In this document: positions 47,495 to 58,560 of the stretch, in pieces
Layout of the letters: every line of letters starts with the position of its first letter
Position numbering within the stretch: position 1 is the first letter of the stretch
Made by a program: the position numbers and the translations under genes
From: Hemibagrus wyckioides
Taxonomy: Eukaryota > Chordata > Actinopteri > Siluriformes > Bagridae
Assembly (NCBI RefSeq): GCF_019097595.1
Contig: NC_080715.1
Location: forward strand, 7,268,073 to 7,332,072
Reading direction: 5' to 3'
Length of the DNA stretch: 64,000 nt
Notes under the pieces: model-generated
The model's input: the letters and a program-made list of their open reading frames with translations, nothing else
Told to the model about the DNA's origin: nothing
Database searches by the model: none

Positions 47495-47764
47495 AGCTAG
47501 AACTGGAAGAGCTTATTTCCACTTCCACTACAAATCAGCAGGTAGCACAATGGAATTGTGGGTGAATTAGGAAACTGTTAAAGTGAAAATAGACCAACAT
47601 GTCAAGGGAAGCAAATTAAACCAACACTCATTAACGCAATATAAATCTCGGATGTGACTGAAGATCAAACGTTAATTATAAAAATGAATGTGTGATTTGT
47701 TCACTTGGTTTCATTTCAGCTCCTAATATTTCTATTCTGTTCTATATTTTTATTCAGGTTCTAT

Positions 47765-47955
47765 TTACATTTACAGCATTTAGCAGACACCCTTATCTAA
47801 AGTGACTAACATTTTATCTTATCTTATACAACTGAGCCACTGAGGGTTAAAGGTCTTGCTCAGGGGCCCAGCAGGTGGACCTGGGATTCAAACACAAAAC
47901 CTTCCTAATCAGCAGTCCAGTGCCTTAAACACTAAGCTTCCAAATCCCACTTTAT
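47765..47955 (-). mobile_element. tRNA-derived SINE, first family
   Basis: The plus strand reads TTTACAGCATTTAGCAGACA (inverted tail), GAGCCACTGAGGGTTAAAGG, GGGGCCCAGCAGGTGGACCT and AAACACTAAGCTTCCAAATC (inverted A-box region). Near full length, minus orientation. Confidence 0.82.
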
Positions 47956-48253
47956 TTCTGAAACCTACATCAATGTACAACATGTAAAATCTTATTTATA
48001 TTAAGACATCAAAATTAGATTATTGTATTATTTGTTATTAATTGATTGATTTACTACTTATTAAAAATTATTAACAGTATAATACAGAATATTACTGTTA
48101 TTCTGTATATTCCATGCATGATTCATTAAAATAGTTCCAAAATTCCTTTTTCAAATCAATAACAATCATTGCCATTTATTATGGATCTGATATATTTCCT
48201 GTGTCATGCTGATGCCCGAATACACTGGAAACAATCAGAGAATTTTAAGGGCT
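47956..48253. other. Noncoding, nothing recognised
   Basis: AT-rich sequence between a SINE and a microsatellite. Confidence 0.5.
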
Positions 48254-48568
48254 GTGACTGTCTCTCTCTGTGTCTCTCTCTCTCTGTGTCTCTTACTGTC
48301 TCTGACGCTCTCTTTCTCTCTCTATACCTCTGTGTCTCTCTGTCTATTTCTTTCTTTCTCTGTCTCTTTCTCTCTCTGTCTCTATCTGTCTCTCTGTCTT
48401 TTTCTCTATCTATACCTTTGTCTCTCTCTCTCACTCTCTCTCTCTGTTTCTTTCTCCCTCTCTCTTTCTTTCTCTGTTACTTTCTGTCTATCTCTCTTTC
48501 TCTCTCGGTCTCTTTCTCTGTCTCTCACTCTCTCTGATGCTCTCTTTTTCTCTCTATCCCTGTCTCTC

Positions 48569-48600
<32 letters not shown>
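48254..48600. repeat. Imperfect (TCTCTG)n pyrimidine tract
   Basis: About 345 bp of CTCT, CTGT and TTTCT words with almost no purines other than G on the plus strand. The long leucine/serine frames it creates are not genes. Confidence 0.95.
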
Positions 48601-48949
48601 AATTGCAAAATCTTTTCAGTGCATTTCAGCATTAGCTCCATAAAAAATCCAGTAATGCACCGGAAAAATCAGGCAACATCGATGTTCACAAATTCTGTAT
48701 ATCCCTACATTCACATTCCTAAAACATGAGCTGCATTAAGTTACATCAACTTATTCCTTCTCTTTAACTCCAATTGTCATGACAAGTTTAAAATATTAAA
48801 CCTAACTTTAATAACTTAATACATTTTCCTAAACTGAAAACTTAAAGTACTCCATTGTCTTGACTACTTGTGACCTGAAACAAAGTTTATCCATATAGTT
48901 TTACTGTATACATGTGTTTCATGTAGATCAGCACATTTCGTGAATCATG

Positions 48950-49265
48950 ACATCATGACATCCTTGCCTTATGCAAACGATATGTAAATAAGATGGGCGG
49001 ACGCTTGTTTCTGCAAAGAGTCATGAATTCTGTTCAAATCCCAGCTCATTTGATACCATCTAATTCAAAGCTTAATGAATTAGACAGGAAACAGTTGATA
49101 TGTTATTCCCGGTGCTCCAAACTTTCCTCAGTTCTATGCAACTTTCATGATGAATAATGTCTAATACAGAGCCACGTTGGATTTAGTCTTTGATTGTTTA
49201 GCTTTAATCATGAGGAAAGGTGCGAGCTGCCAGGAAACTGTTCGCTGTGTCAGACCCACTTTCCC
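48950..49265. other. Candidate conserved noncoding block
   Basis: A repeat-free stretch with regulatory-looking words: TTATGCAAACGATATGTAAAT (near-octamer plus forkhead-like), TCTAATTCAAAGCTTAATGA and GTCTTTGATTGTTTAGC. No coding frame. The call is inferred from composition only. Confidence 0.3.
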
Positions 49266-49369
49266 TCAGATCTAGTTTCAAAAGAAAAAGAGATTTCAAA
49301 TATTCTCACTGACTGATATACTGATAACCTTCCTGTCGTTCGGAATAATTAAATCACTTCAGAAACGAT

Positions 49370-49560
49370 TCCGTTTTATTTGTGTAGTGACCGATACGAG
49401 GTCACAAAGTGACTTTACAGACGTTTGGATATTGAGATGGATTTAGATTCGTCTCTGGTGATGGTGGCGAGGAAAAACTCCCCGAGACGACATGAAGAAA
49501 CCTTGACAGGAACCGGTTTCAAAATTGACACCAGATTATAAATTATTTCTCTTTTACACT
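49370..49560 (-). repeat. Diverged copy of the dispersed fish repeat
   Basis: GGAAAAACTCCCCGAGACGA and GAAGAAACCTTGACAGGAAC match the conserved part of the repeat at 7330-7390, in the same orientation. Both ends are degraded. Confidence 0.6.
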
Positions 49561-50408
49561 GTATACTGGAGAGTTAAGCAGTGCTAAGTGGGTTGGAAAG
49601 ACCTTAAGTACAAGCATCAGGATGAGAGTTTGAGCTTTAAGTCTATAATCCAGTTGAAGTACGAGACCGTATGATAAATTAGACTCGAGCATACTTGAGC
49701 AAGGATCGAGCACGAGCAAGAAATCAGCATGAAATTGTTGACAAATATTTCTAATCATATATTCGTTTCACAGAATCCTTAAATGAACGGCACACGGCAT
49801 TTAGAAATACGAAAGATGAAAGGCCAGCGTTCGAAGGCTAACGATAAAGAAAGCCAGTAAATTAACGGAATTAATCAACCGTGCCGTTATTCTTTGGAGT
49901 GAAGACCGTTAGCTGAAGTGTGGAAAGCCAGAATCAGCCATAAATAAACCAGGAGGTCCGTGACTCAAGGATTTGGGAGCGAGATTAAAAATAACGGTTC
50001 CACCTGAAGGACGTGTTCTGTGAAGTGGAAGATAATAGGAACACACTGGCTTTTCGTTCCCCATTGTAGCATTAAAATGAATTATGGAAGATGCTTCGCA
50101 GCAAGGCCTTTATACCGGAGCAGAGGTCTGGCTTTGAGCAGTATCACAGCCATGCTGCTGTATGAGCTAGGAATTCATCCAGTGCTAATACAAAAAAGAT
50201 CATAGTGGCACCAGTCTCTGTGAGAGTGTATGTGTGTGTGTGTTTGTGTGTGTGTTCTGTTCACATCTTCATCCAAATCCTAGTGTTCACAGTAGTTCAC
50301 TACTCGCTGTGTGAGATACTGAATATTTCCCATCGTCCAGGCCACATGTGAAGTTAGACATGCTTAAAACGCCGCAAGGCAAATCTCAAGGATTATAAAA
50401 GCATCGTT
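49561..50408. other. Noncoding, partly GC-balanced
   Basis: No gene seen. The part 49780-50000 has low repeat content and CG-containing words (GGAATTAATCAACCGTGCCG), so it may be constrained. A (GT)n run lies at 50229-50254. Confidence 0.35.
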
Positions 50409-50422
50409 GTTGCTATGGTAAC
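50409..50422. promoter_or_regulatory. RFX X-box motif
   Basis: GTTGCTATGGTAAC is a strong match to the palindromic RFX X-box. It sits in the presumed upstream intron, followed by AT-rich homeodomain-like sequence (ACTTAATTATTTAAG). Confidence 0.45.
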
Positions 50423-51206
50423 AGCTTATTGACATGCTGGATGCTCCACATAATCAAAATCTAATTTAACAGGCTAAAGTGTTTACTTAATTATTTAAGA
50501 AAGAAGTACACGTTATCTTCGATGGTTGATTTAGCATTTATGGAGTCTCCAGCATCGGAGCTTTGTATTCAGGACAGATTTGTTTTTCTATTTTTGAGAA
50601 GACCCGAAACAGCTTTTTCTGATACTGAAACCTTGATTATCCTCAAGTTTTTACTGTTATACTGTTTTCTTTAAAATATATACATTTTAAAATATTTTAT
50701 AAATTTTCTATATAGTTCTTCCCTTCACAGTACAAACAATTTACACAGTAAATCTTATGAATATAATGAAGAATTAATATAATCAAACAAATCCAAACAA
50801 AAAGGAAACAGAGTCAAGTCTCCATGTAAACTTTTCCAATTCAAATATCTTTTCAATAGATATTGAAATTGATATTGAAATATTTCAATATTCCAATAAA
50901 ATATCTTTTCCAAATCAATGACGATCTTTGACGGTTTTTTTTTTTTAGATGATCCGATATCCAAAATCTCTTTCAGAAACTCCAAAAACTTCCCAGAACA
51001 CACATGATCTACAAACATGGCTGCTGGAGACTACAAACCAGAAAGCATCGACGCTTACTATATTCCCTTAATGGAAATCAGGAGGTCAGAAATTGGATGA
51101 ACCAAACTCTTAGTCAACTTTGTCTACAAATCTAAGTAGTTTTTTTTTTTTTTTTTTGTTCTAGCTCGCAGATTTTTAGCTGTATTTTATGTTCTATATG
51201 TGGTTT

Positions 51207-51432
51207 CGCCTCCTGGTGGTCTAGTGGCAGGATCCTGTGCTCTTATTGCCGCAGCCCGGGTTCGATTCCTGGGAAGAGAGCAAACCCAGCCACTGAAGAT
51301 TTAATTCTCAGTGCTGGTCACAAGCCCGGATAAAATGGAAGGGTTGTGTCAGGAAGAGAATCTGGTATAAAACCTGTGTCAAAAAGAAGCTCCCGAATAG
51401 GGAGCATCCGAAAAAAGAAGAAGAAGAAGATG
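51207..51432 (+). mobile_element. SINE with intact pol III promoter boxes
   Basis: TGGTCTAGTGG (51217-51227) fits the A-box consensus and GGTTCGATTCC (51259-51269) the B-box consensus exactly, spaced as in a tRNA gene. The body CAAACCCAGCCACTGAAGAT and GGGTTGTGTCAGGAAGAGAA leads to a (GAA)n tail at 51415-51431. It is the best preserved SINE in the window. Confidence 0.88.
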
Positions 51433-51834
51433 TTCTACTGTATATATGGTTTCAAGAGAGAGAGAAAGAAAAAAAAAAGATGCTAGTGAGGGAAGTACAA
51501 TTGTTAGCTTCTATATTGTAGGCAATAACAGGAACTCATTTTGTGGATGTAAACATATCTAAAAATGGAAAAAAAAAAATTAAATGCAATTCTTGGATAA
51601 TTATTATTATACATAAGGAATAAACCAGATATACATATACGGATATTTTTACTTTTGTAACCCTCTAATAATTAACTAACTAACTAACAAGCTTTTCATT
51701 TCACTCACCCTCATAAATCAGCACTGTCTGTTTCTCTACAGAAAAAAAAAACAACCTTTTTCAAGTGGAAGTCTATGATAAAAACAAGCAACATGTTAAG
51801 CCAAAATCTGAGAGGAAAACAAAGGCATGACAGA

Positions 51835-51839
<5 letters not shown>

Positions 51840-51867
<28 letters not shown>
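51840..51867. repeat. (GA)n microsatellite
   Basis: About 13 GA units. The surrounding 51433-52235 shows no gene. Confidence 0.92.
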
Positions 51868-51868
<1 letters not shown>

Positions 51869-52239
51869 AGCTGGGGCAGATAATATGCATAATATAATCA
51901 GTCGCACCAGCGGTTCATGCTGCAGAAGCAGTCTTTGTTTACACCTGATTTATGAAGCTTTTGTTTGACATTGAAATTTGGCAATTTGAGAGCTACTGAT
52001 AGATCAGATCAGTTTTGGCTGTATAGAAACAAGACCCCGCCCATCAGTACCTTATTTACATATATCATACATAAATATGTCATTTATATCGAACGCCCTT
52101 GTTTATGGAAATGCTGCACCTCTGAGACAAGATGTATGCCTTGCATTTAAACTGCAGTCCTATTCTTCCTCTTAATGAGAAGAAAAATAATATCTATGAT
52201 TAGTTATTCATTTATAAAGATCATGAGGGTTATCATCAT

Positions 52240-52465
52240 CATAGTAGCTTAGTGGTTAAGGTGTTGGACGACTGATCAGAAGGTTGTGAGTTCCAATCCC
52301 AGGTCCACCAATCTACTGCTGGGCCCAAGAGCAAGGCCCTTAACCCTCAGTTGTATAAAATGGGATAAATTGGGGGGAATGCAGACCTCATCTCCTTTGC
52401 TTGGATCAAACATGCAAGTCCCTTTGATAAAAAGTCCGCCAAGTGAACACATGTAAATGTTGACC
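52240..52465 (+). mobile_element. tRNA-derived SINE, first family
   Basis: TAGTAGCTTAGTGGTTAAGG, GAAGGTTGTGAGTTCCAATC, GCAAGGCCCTTAACCCTCAG and the tail AAGTCCGCCAAGTGAACACA. Compared with the copy at 23787, about 40 extra bases lie in the distal part. Confidence 0.82.
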
Positions 52466-52623
52466 TTGCACCTTAGCTGTGTGTGTGTGTGTGTGAAGAT
52501 GTGTTAAGATATTTTTGCAGAACGGTTCCTCTGAGTTCTGAGTGCCATTGAGATTCCTGTGTCGACAGGGTAGTGCTGACACGCTCCATATTAAACGGAT
52601 CATTTTCAGAAGGGATTTGCAAC

Positions 52624-52625
<2 letters not shown>

Positions 52626-52659
<34 letters not shown>

Positions 52660-52663
52660 GAGA
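52626..52663. repeat. (GA)n microsatellite
   Basis: About 19 GA units with one CG interruption. Confidence 0.92.
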
Positions 52664-53220
52664 CTTCTGGATACAAAGCAGCTTAGAGCAAGTTAAGCCT
52701 ATTTTGCTGATATTTGAATTCGGAAGCAGTGAAAAATATCCCTTCATTCCCCCACAGCTGTTTGAGAATTCCTTCATTTGGCCTTCAGCATCTTGCCACA
52801 ACAATAGATGACTGTCAGTACGGCTTCCAATTTGTTTTCTCGCATTCATGTGTACTCGTTCGACTTCATCATTTACCGCCTTTCAGGTTTACTTCATCTT
52901 TTAGGTTTCACTGTGGTGCTAAACGGTACTTGTACAGAGCTACAAAATAAACATCTGAAAACCAGTGCATCAGTTGTCCAGACAAATCAAAAGCATGAAT
53001 CATAACTCACCGTGGCATGAATTCCTGCAGACGAAGTGATTACTAATTGTAGATTTGCGTTTCTTTGTAATCAGTAACAGATGTAGAAAAACGCGCATTA
53101 AGAATATCTGTAGTTTAATATCTGTGCATTTGATACAAACAATTGCCTCATTTATGGGAGAAATTTCCAGATAACTGTTAACAAGGTAGTAACAACCATA
53201 TTATAATATTATACCATACA

Positions 53221-53676
53221 CACCAATCAAGCATAACATTCTGAGCAGTGAGAGGTGAAGTGAATAACACTGATGATCTCCTCATCATGGCACCTGTTAG
53301 TGGGTGGGATATATTAGGCAGCAAGTGAACATTTTGTCCTCAAAGTTGATGTGTAGGAATCAGCAAAAATGGACAAGTGTAAGGATTTGAGTGAGTTTGA
53401 CGAAGGGCCAAATTGTGATGTCTAGGCCACTGGATCAGAGCATCTCCAAAACTGCAGCTCTTGTGGGGTGTTCCTGGTCTGCAGTGGTCAGTATCTATCA
53501 AACATATCCTAAGTATCCTTAAAGGATCTGCTGCTAATATCTTAGTGCCAGATACTACAACATACCTTCAGGGATCTAGTAGAGTCCATGCCTTGACAGG
53601 TCAGGGCTGTTTTGGCAGCAAAAGGAGGACCAACACAATATTAGGCAGGTGGTCATAACGTTATGCTTGATCGGTG
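53221..53676. mobile_element. Internally deleted Tc1-like element (456 bp)
   Basis: Terminal inverted repeats CACCAATCAAGCATAACATT (left) and the complement of ACGTTATGCTTGATCGGTG (right). A TA follows the right end; the left flank is CA. The plus strand has a decayed transposase start ([16 protein letters not shown]) and, after a deletion, the C-terminal piece (VRAVLAAKGGPTQY) before the end. The catalytic core is missing. The plus-strand frame at 53461-53658 arises from this scar. Confidence 0.88.
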
Positions 53677-53744
53677 TAATATAATAATATACCATATTAT
53701 AATACTCGTAGCATATTATCTATCCATATATTCATTTTCTGTAC

Positions 53745-54100
53745 CGTTTATCCTGCAAAACAATGGAATTCTTTAAGTCGCCTCTGGATAAGGACATCTG
53801 CCAAATACCGTAAATATAAATGTAAATAGGGTCACAGGGAACCTGGCAGCTATCCCAGGGGACTCGGGGCACCTGGGCAAGGTGCCAATCCATTGCAGAG
53901 CACATTTACACACACCCCCACACACACACACTTCAGACAAAGTAGAGCTGCCAACAATGCATATTTTTTCTGGACTGGGGAGGCAACTGGAGTACCGGAG
54001 GAAATCCCCAAGGGAGAGGGAGAACATGCAAACTCCATACACATAGGAATCAACAACCCTGGAGGTGTGAGACAAATGTGCTAATCACTATGCCACTCCC
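53745..54100 (-). mobile_element. Two SINE pieces, nested
   Basis: ATATATTCATTTTCTGTACC begins the inverted end of the 28415-type SINE. It is interrupted by a first-family SINE tail (GTCGCCTCTGGATAAGGACA, CTGCCAAATACCGTAAATAT), then resumes with GGGTCACAGGGAACCTGGCA and runs to GTGCTAATCACTATGCCACT. Confidence 0.75.
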
Positions 54101-54104
54101 TTTA

Positions 54105-55830
54105 ATAAGATAATAACCTTATATGAAAATATTTCTGGGCCAAACTTTTAGGTAGCTATTAACAGCACCCTGTGGTAACTTTATACAGCTAGTCATACAC
54201 TCAGTGTGGTAAATGTAGCTAGTTAGCCGTAAAATTCTGTGGTGAATTGAGGCACCTGGTAACAGCCTCCTGTGGCAATTTTACACAGCTATATAATCAT
54301 AACCACATATGGTAACTTTTTAGTTATTACCTCTGTGAAAATTTAGCAAGCTCCTCCTGTGGTGATTTTTGACACCTAGCTATAATCTCATAGAATTTTA
54401 ACTAGACAGCTAAAACCCTATTCATTTAAGTAGCTTGTAATAGCCTCTTGTAGTTAACCTTAGATGATTAGCCATAATCTCATGTGGTATGATTAACAGG
54501 TTTAGTAACAGGCTCCTGTGGTAATTTTCACTCTGTTGCTATAAACTCACGTGGTAAATTCAAGCAGCTTTTTATAACCTCCTGTGGTAATTTAAGACAA
54601 TTAGCCATAATCTAAAGTGGTAAATTTAGGCATCTAGTAACAGCCTCTTGTGATAACTTTATAAATCTAATTAAAAACTCATATAGTAACTTTAATTTTG
54701 TAGCTAATACTCACACGGTATATTTACGCAGCTAGTAACAGGTTCCTGTGCTAATTGTCGCTCTGTTGCTATAAACTCGTGTGGTAAATTTAGGCAGCTT
54801 TTAAAAGCCCCTGTGGTAATTTAAGACAGTTAACCATAATCTGATGTGGTAAATTTAGGCAGCTTGTACTAGCCTCTGTGGTAACTTAAGAGTGTTATAA
54901 CCTCATATGCTAACTTCACCTCTGTGGCCATATACTCATGTGGTGCATTTAGGCAGCTAGTAATAGCCTCTTGTCGTTAACCTTAGATGATTAGCCAATC
55001 TCTCATGATATGTTTAGCCAGCTAGTAATAGCCTCTCGTGATAACTTTATACAGCTAGTTAAGACCTCATATGGTAAGTTTAATTTTGTAGCTAGTACTC
55101 ACACAGTATATTTACACAGCTATTCATAGGCTCCTGTGGTCATTGTCACTCTGTTGCTATCGTGTGTTAGCCGTAATCTGATGTGGTAAATTTAGGCAGC
55201 TAGTAATAGCTTCCTGTGGTAACTTTATAGAATTATAATCTCATATGCTAACGTTACCTCTGTGGCTATATACTCATGTGATATATTTAGGCAGTTAATA
55301 CTAGCCTCCTTTGGTAATTGTTGCTCTGCTGCTGTAAACTAGTGTGCTAAATTAAACAGCTCTTAAAAACCTGTGGTAATTTAAGACAGTTAGCCATGAT
55401 CAATGTGGTAAATTTAGACAGCTAGTAATAACCTCCTGTGGTCATTTTATACAGATTTTCTACTGTAATAATCTCATACAGTAACTTTACCTTTGGAGTT
55501 ATATATTCATGTGGTATATTTAGGCAGCTAGGAATAGCCTCCAGTAGTAATTGTAGCTCTGTTGCTATAAACTCCAGTAGCCTTCGATGATGAATTTAGA
55601 GATCTACTGTAACAAAAATACAACACGGTAACTTTAGACAGCTGGCTGTAATCAAGTTTGGCAAATTGTACCTCAACAGCTAAACTCCTGTGGTCAATTT
55701 AGGTAGCTAGAAATGGTCTCCTGTGGTAACTTTCCACAGCTAGCCATAATTTTGTGTGGTAACTTTAGACCTCTACCAAAAATCTCATGAGGGAATCCAA
55801 AAATGTCCTGCGATAACTACTAGGTAGTTA
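54105..55830. repeat. 33-bp minisatellite with 66- and 99-bp higher order
   Basis: About 50 copies of a 33-bp unit around TGTGGTAAATTTAGGCAGCT. Adjacent units differ (TGTGGTAACTTTATACAGCT, CTCTGTTGCTATAAACTC), and sets of two or three repeat together. Copies are heavily diverged, so the array looks old. No open frame of interest. Confidence 0.92.
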
Positions 55831-56807
55831 TCAATAAAAAAATGAATATGAAGATAAAAGAAATCAATGCAGTCTGTATTAAACCATTCTACATTCACAT
55901 GTCTCTGCGAGTTGGTTTTTACATGCTTACTCTCCCAGAAAGCCAAATCTGGAAAACACTGCTCATTGTAAACAGCTGTTCATTATTCATTGTCTTTATT
56001 TTCCATTGTCTTTTACTAACAGCTGGTTTATGCTTCGTCAGAGGTTCTTTTGAAAAGCATCCAAAACAAACAAACTTTATAAGGTGTTTAACTTTCAGAC
56101 CAGTAAGAAGAGCTCCATTAAACAATAGAGGTAGGGGGGTTAGAGAACAGCAAAGTGTAAGAGGTGAAAGCACAGATTTATTACTGTCTATTCAAATAAA
56201 ATGCTGTTCTCCAAGTTTAAACAAATGGAATATGCAAAATCTTTCATTTTTTTTCAGTAAAAACGTTCCACAATTTACAAGTTGAATGCTTAAAGAAAGG
56301 ATATGCTCACACTAGTTCAAATAAACCAGGGTCAGAATACCATTATGCTTATTTTGCTTTTTCTCTGAGGTTTAGTGTTTGCTTTACACAAGGGTTTTTA
56401 GTGAAGATGTGGGACTTCGGCATTCTTTTGAACACAGCAAGTGAAGGAGCTCTTCACGCAGTCAGTAGAAGTTCATTCCTCCACAGGAGGGCCAGAAGAG
56501 TTTAGATACATATCTTCATGAGGGATAGCCATTCAAGTACTGCTGATTTTAATAGGAATTATGCTTCTACCTCACAATAGCAATGTCATGAACTAATTTA
56601 TATATTCACTGGACTGTCAGTCACTTGCATATCAACCTGTGTTACATGAAGTAATGCAGAAAGATTTACTGGAATAGAAGAGAAAATCTTGATAGTGTAT
56701 GGTTATGGCATGGAAAACTAACTATTTATGTATTTAGAATAATCTACCAAGAGCACACTTGATAGATTATTTTCACAAATTTACGGGCACTTCTAGGGAC
56801 ACTTTGA
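55831..56807. other. Noncoding, one unsupported 147-codon frame
   Basis: Between two minisatellites. The plus-strand frame 55842-56285 has mixed composition but no recognised domain, no splice support and starts at the array edge, so I do not call it a gene. Confidence 0.45.
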
Positions 56808-57810
56808 GAATAACGGAACAATGGTTACCAGTAATTGTTCAATTAGGAACAATGGTGATCTATGATTGTTCAGTTTGGAAGAGTGAGGATTAGGGATTGG
56901 TCAATTGGGAATAATAGGGATCAGTGATAGTTAAATTGGGAGTAATGTGGATCAATGATTGGTCAACTAGGAGTAATGGGGATCGGTGATTGTTCAGTAG
57001 GGAATAGTGAGGATCAGTGATTGGGCAATTGGGAATAACGGGGATCAGTGATTGGTCAATTGGGAATAATGGAGATCAGTGATTGGTCAATTGGGAATAA
57101 TGGAGATCAGTGATTGGTCAATTGGGAATAACGGGGATCAGTGATTGGTCAATTGGGAATAATGGAGATCAGTGATTGGTCAATTGGGAATAATGGAGAT
57201 CAGTGATTGGTCAATTGGGAATAATGGAGATCAGTGATTGGTCAATTGGGAATAATGGAGATCAGTGATTATTTAATTGGGAGCAATGGTGATCAGTGAC
57301 AAGTGGGAACAATGGTGATCAATAATTGCTCAATTGGAAACAATGGTGATCAGTAACAGTTCAGTTTGGAACAATGGTCATCAGTGACTGGTCAATTAGG
57401 AATAATGTGGATCAATGATTGGTCAGTTAGGAACATTAGTGATTGGTCAGTTGGGAACAACAGTGATTGGTTGTTTTATGGGGACACTCAGCATAATAAT
57501 CAGTGACTAGTCGATCAATCACTTGCTTGGTTGTTGGGTAACAATAGTGATCAGTGATGAGGAACATTGGTGACTGGTTGTTTTCTGAGGCACTTTGAAT
57601 GATAATCAGTGACTGGTTATTCAAACACTCATTAGGATGTTGGGAAACAAAGGTGATCAGTGATTTGTTGTTGGAAAAAATGGTGGTCATGGGAAAAAGT
57701 GTAGATTAGTAATTAGTTACTGGCAGTGACTTGCTGTTATCTGGAGACACAAATGATTGGCCAGTTGGGATAACTGACCAATGGTAATCAGTGACTGTGC
57801 AGTCAGGACA
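56808..57810. repeat. 31-bp minisatellite carrying CCAAT boxes
   Basis: About 30 copies of a 31-bp unit with core GTGATTGGTCAATTGGGAAT. Copies from about 57050 to 57270 are almost identical, differing mainly as AATGGAGATC or AACGGGGATC, while outer copies are diverged. Each core unit contains ATTGG, the reverse of CCAAT, within TGATTGGTC. Confidence 0.95.
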
Positions 57811-58149
57811 GTGTTAAGTGTTTATTGGTTGGTGACTTGTATAAGCACAGCTCATCAGGGTTAGTCACTGGCAGTGAGTCAACAGAATTCTCTTACAATT
57901 CATATAACCAGCAGCTGTAATGTGAGTTAGAGAGCCGTTCAGGACAGTACCCATCATCTGCTCAAAAAAGCTACTACATTTTTCACTAGGCTCACTATTT
58001 TTAAATGAAAAAGTCACCAAGTCAAGTTGTCAACACTGTGTACAAAATATTGTATTAATTCCCTTCTTCATTTCATCTCTACCAGCCAGTTGCTTACAAA
58101 CTGGGTGGGCATTTTGGACACTTTGGTTCAGACCGCTACTTTTCCAAAC

Positions 58150-58560
58150 TCCTGCACTCCTGATTTTTATTTATTTATTTTTTTTCAAAACTCCAAAGGC
58201 ACCACAAGTTTTTTCAGAAAGAAACAGACATCAAGCTTCAGCCATACTTCTAGTAGTCTGGTTTCTTGGTTTCCCTGGATTTCTTGTTCTGTTGTTTTCT
58301 CCCCCTAGTCTCCTTGTTTTTCATGTCTATGCCTAGTTCTGCACTTTTCTGAATCATGTTTTCCTAGCTTATGATTCTGACCTCTGCTTGTTGTCTTTTT
58401 TTTTTTATTTTACAGATTGATCTCTACACTTTACCCAGACTGGCTGTGATCTATGATTAGACCCCTGCTATGAACACTGACTGTGATTATTGAATTAGCC
58501 CAAATAAAGACATGATGCACTCACATTCAGATGCCTCTGGCACCCAGTGGTAACAAACAC
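58150..58560. repeat. Possible retroelement 3' fragment
   Basis: The pyrimidine-rich run (GTTTCTTGGTTTCCCTGGAT ...) followed by CCCAAATAAAGACATGATGC and CAGATGCCTCTGGCACCCAG has the look of a retrotransposon end recalled from fishes. No terminal repeat or coding sequence confirms it. Confidence 0.3.

Noticed and set aside
51217..51280. tRNA gene
   Set aside because: A and B boxes are present but there is no full cloverleaf, and a SINE body with (GAA)n tail follows.
55842..56285. 147-codon plus-strand frame with a hydrophobic stretch
   Set aside because: No recognisable family, no splice or promoter evidence, lies between minisatellites; chance opening is likelier. Transcript data would change this.
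56808..57810. CRISPR-like array of about 31-bp units
   Set aside because: Units are head-to-tail without unique spacers, in vertebrate DNA; it is a minisatellite.
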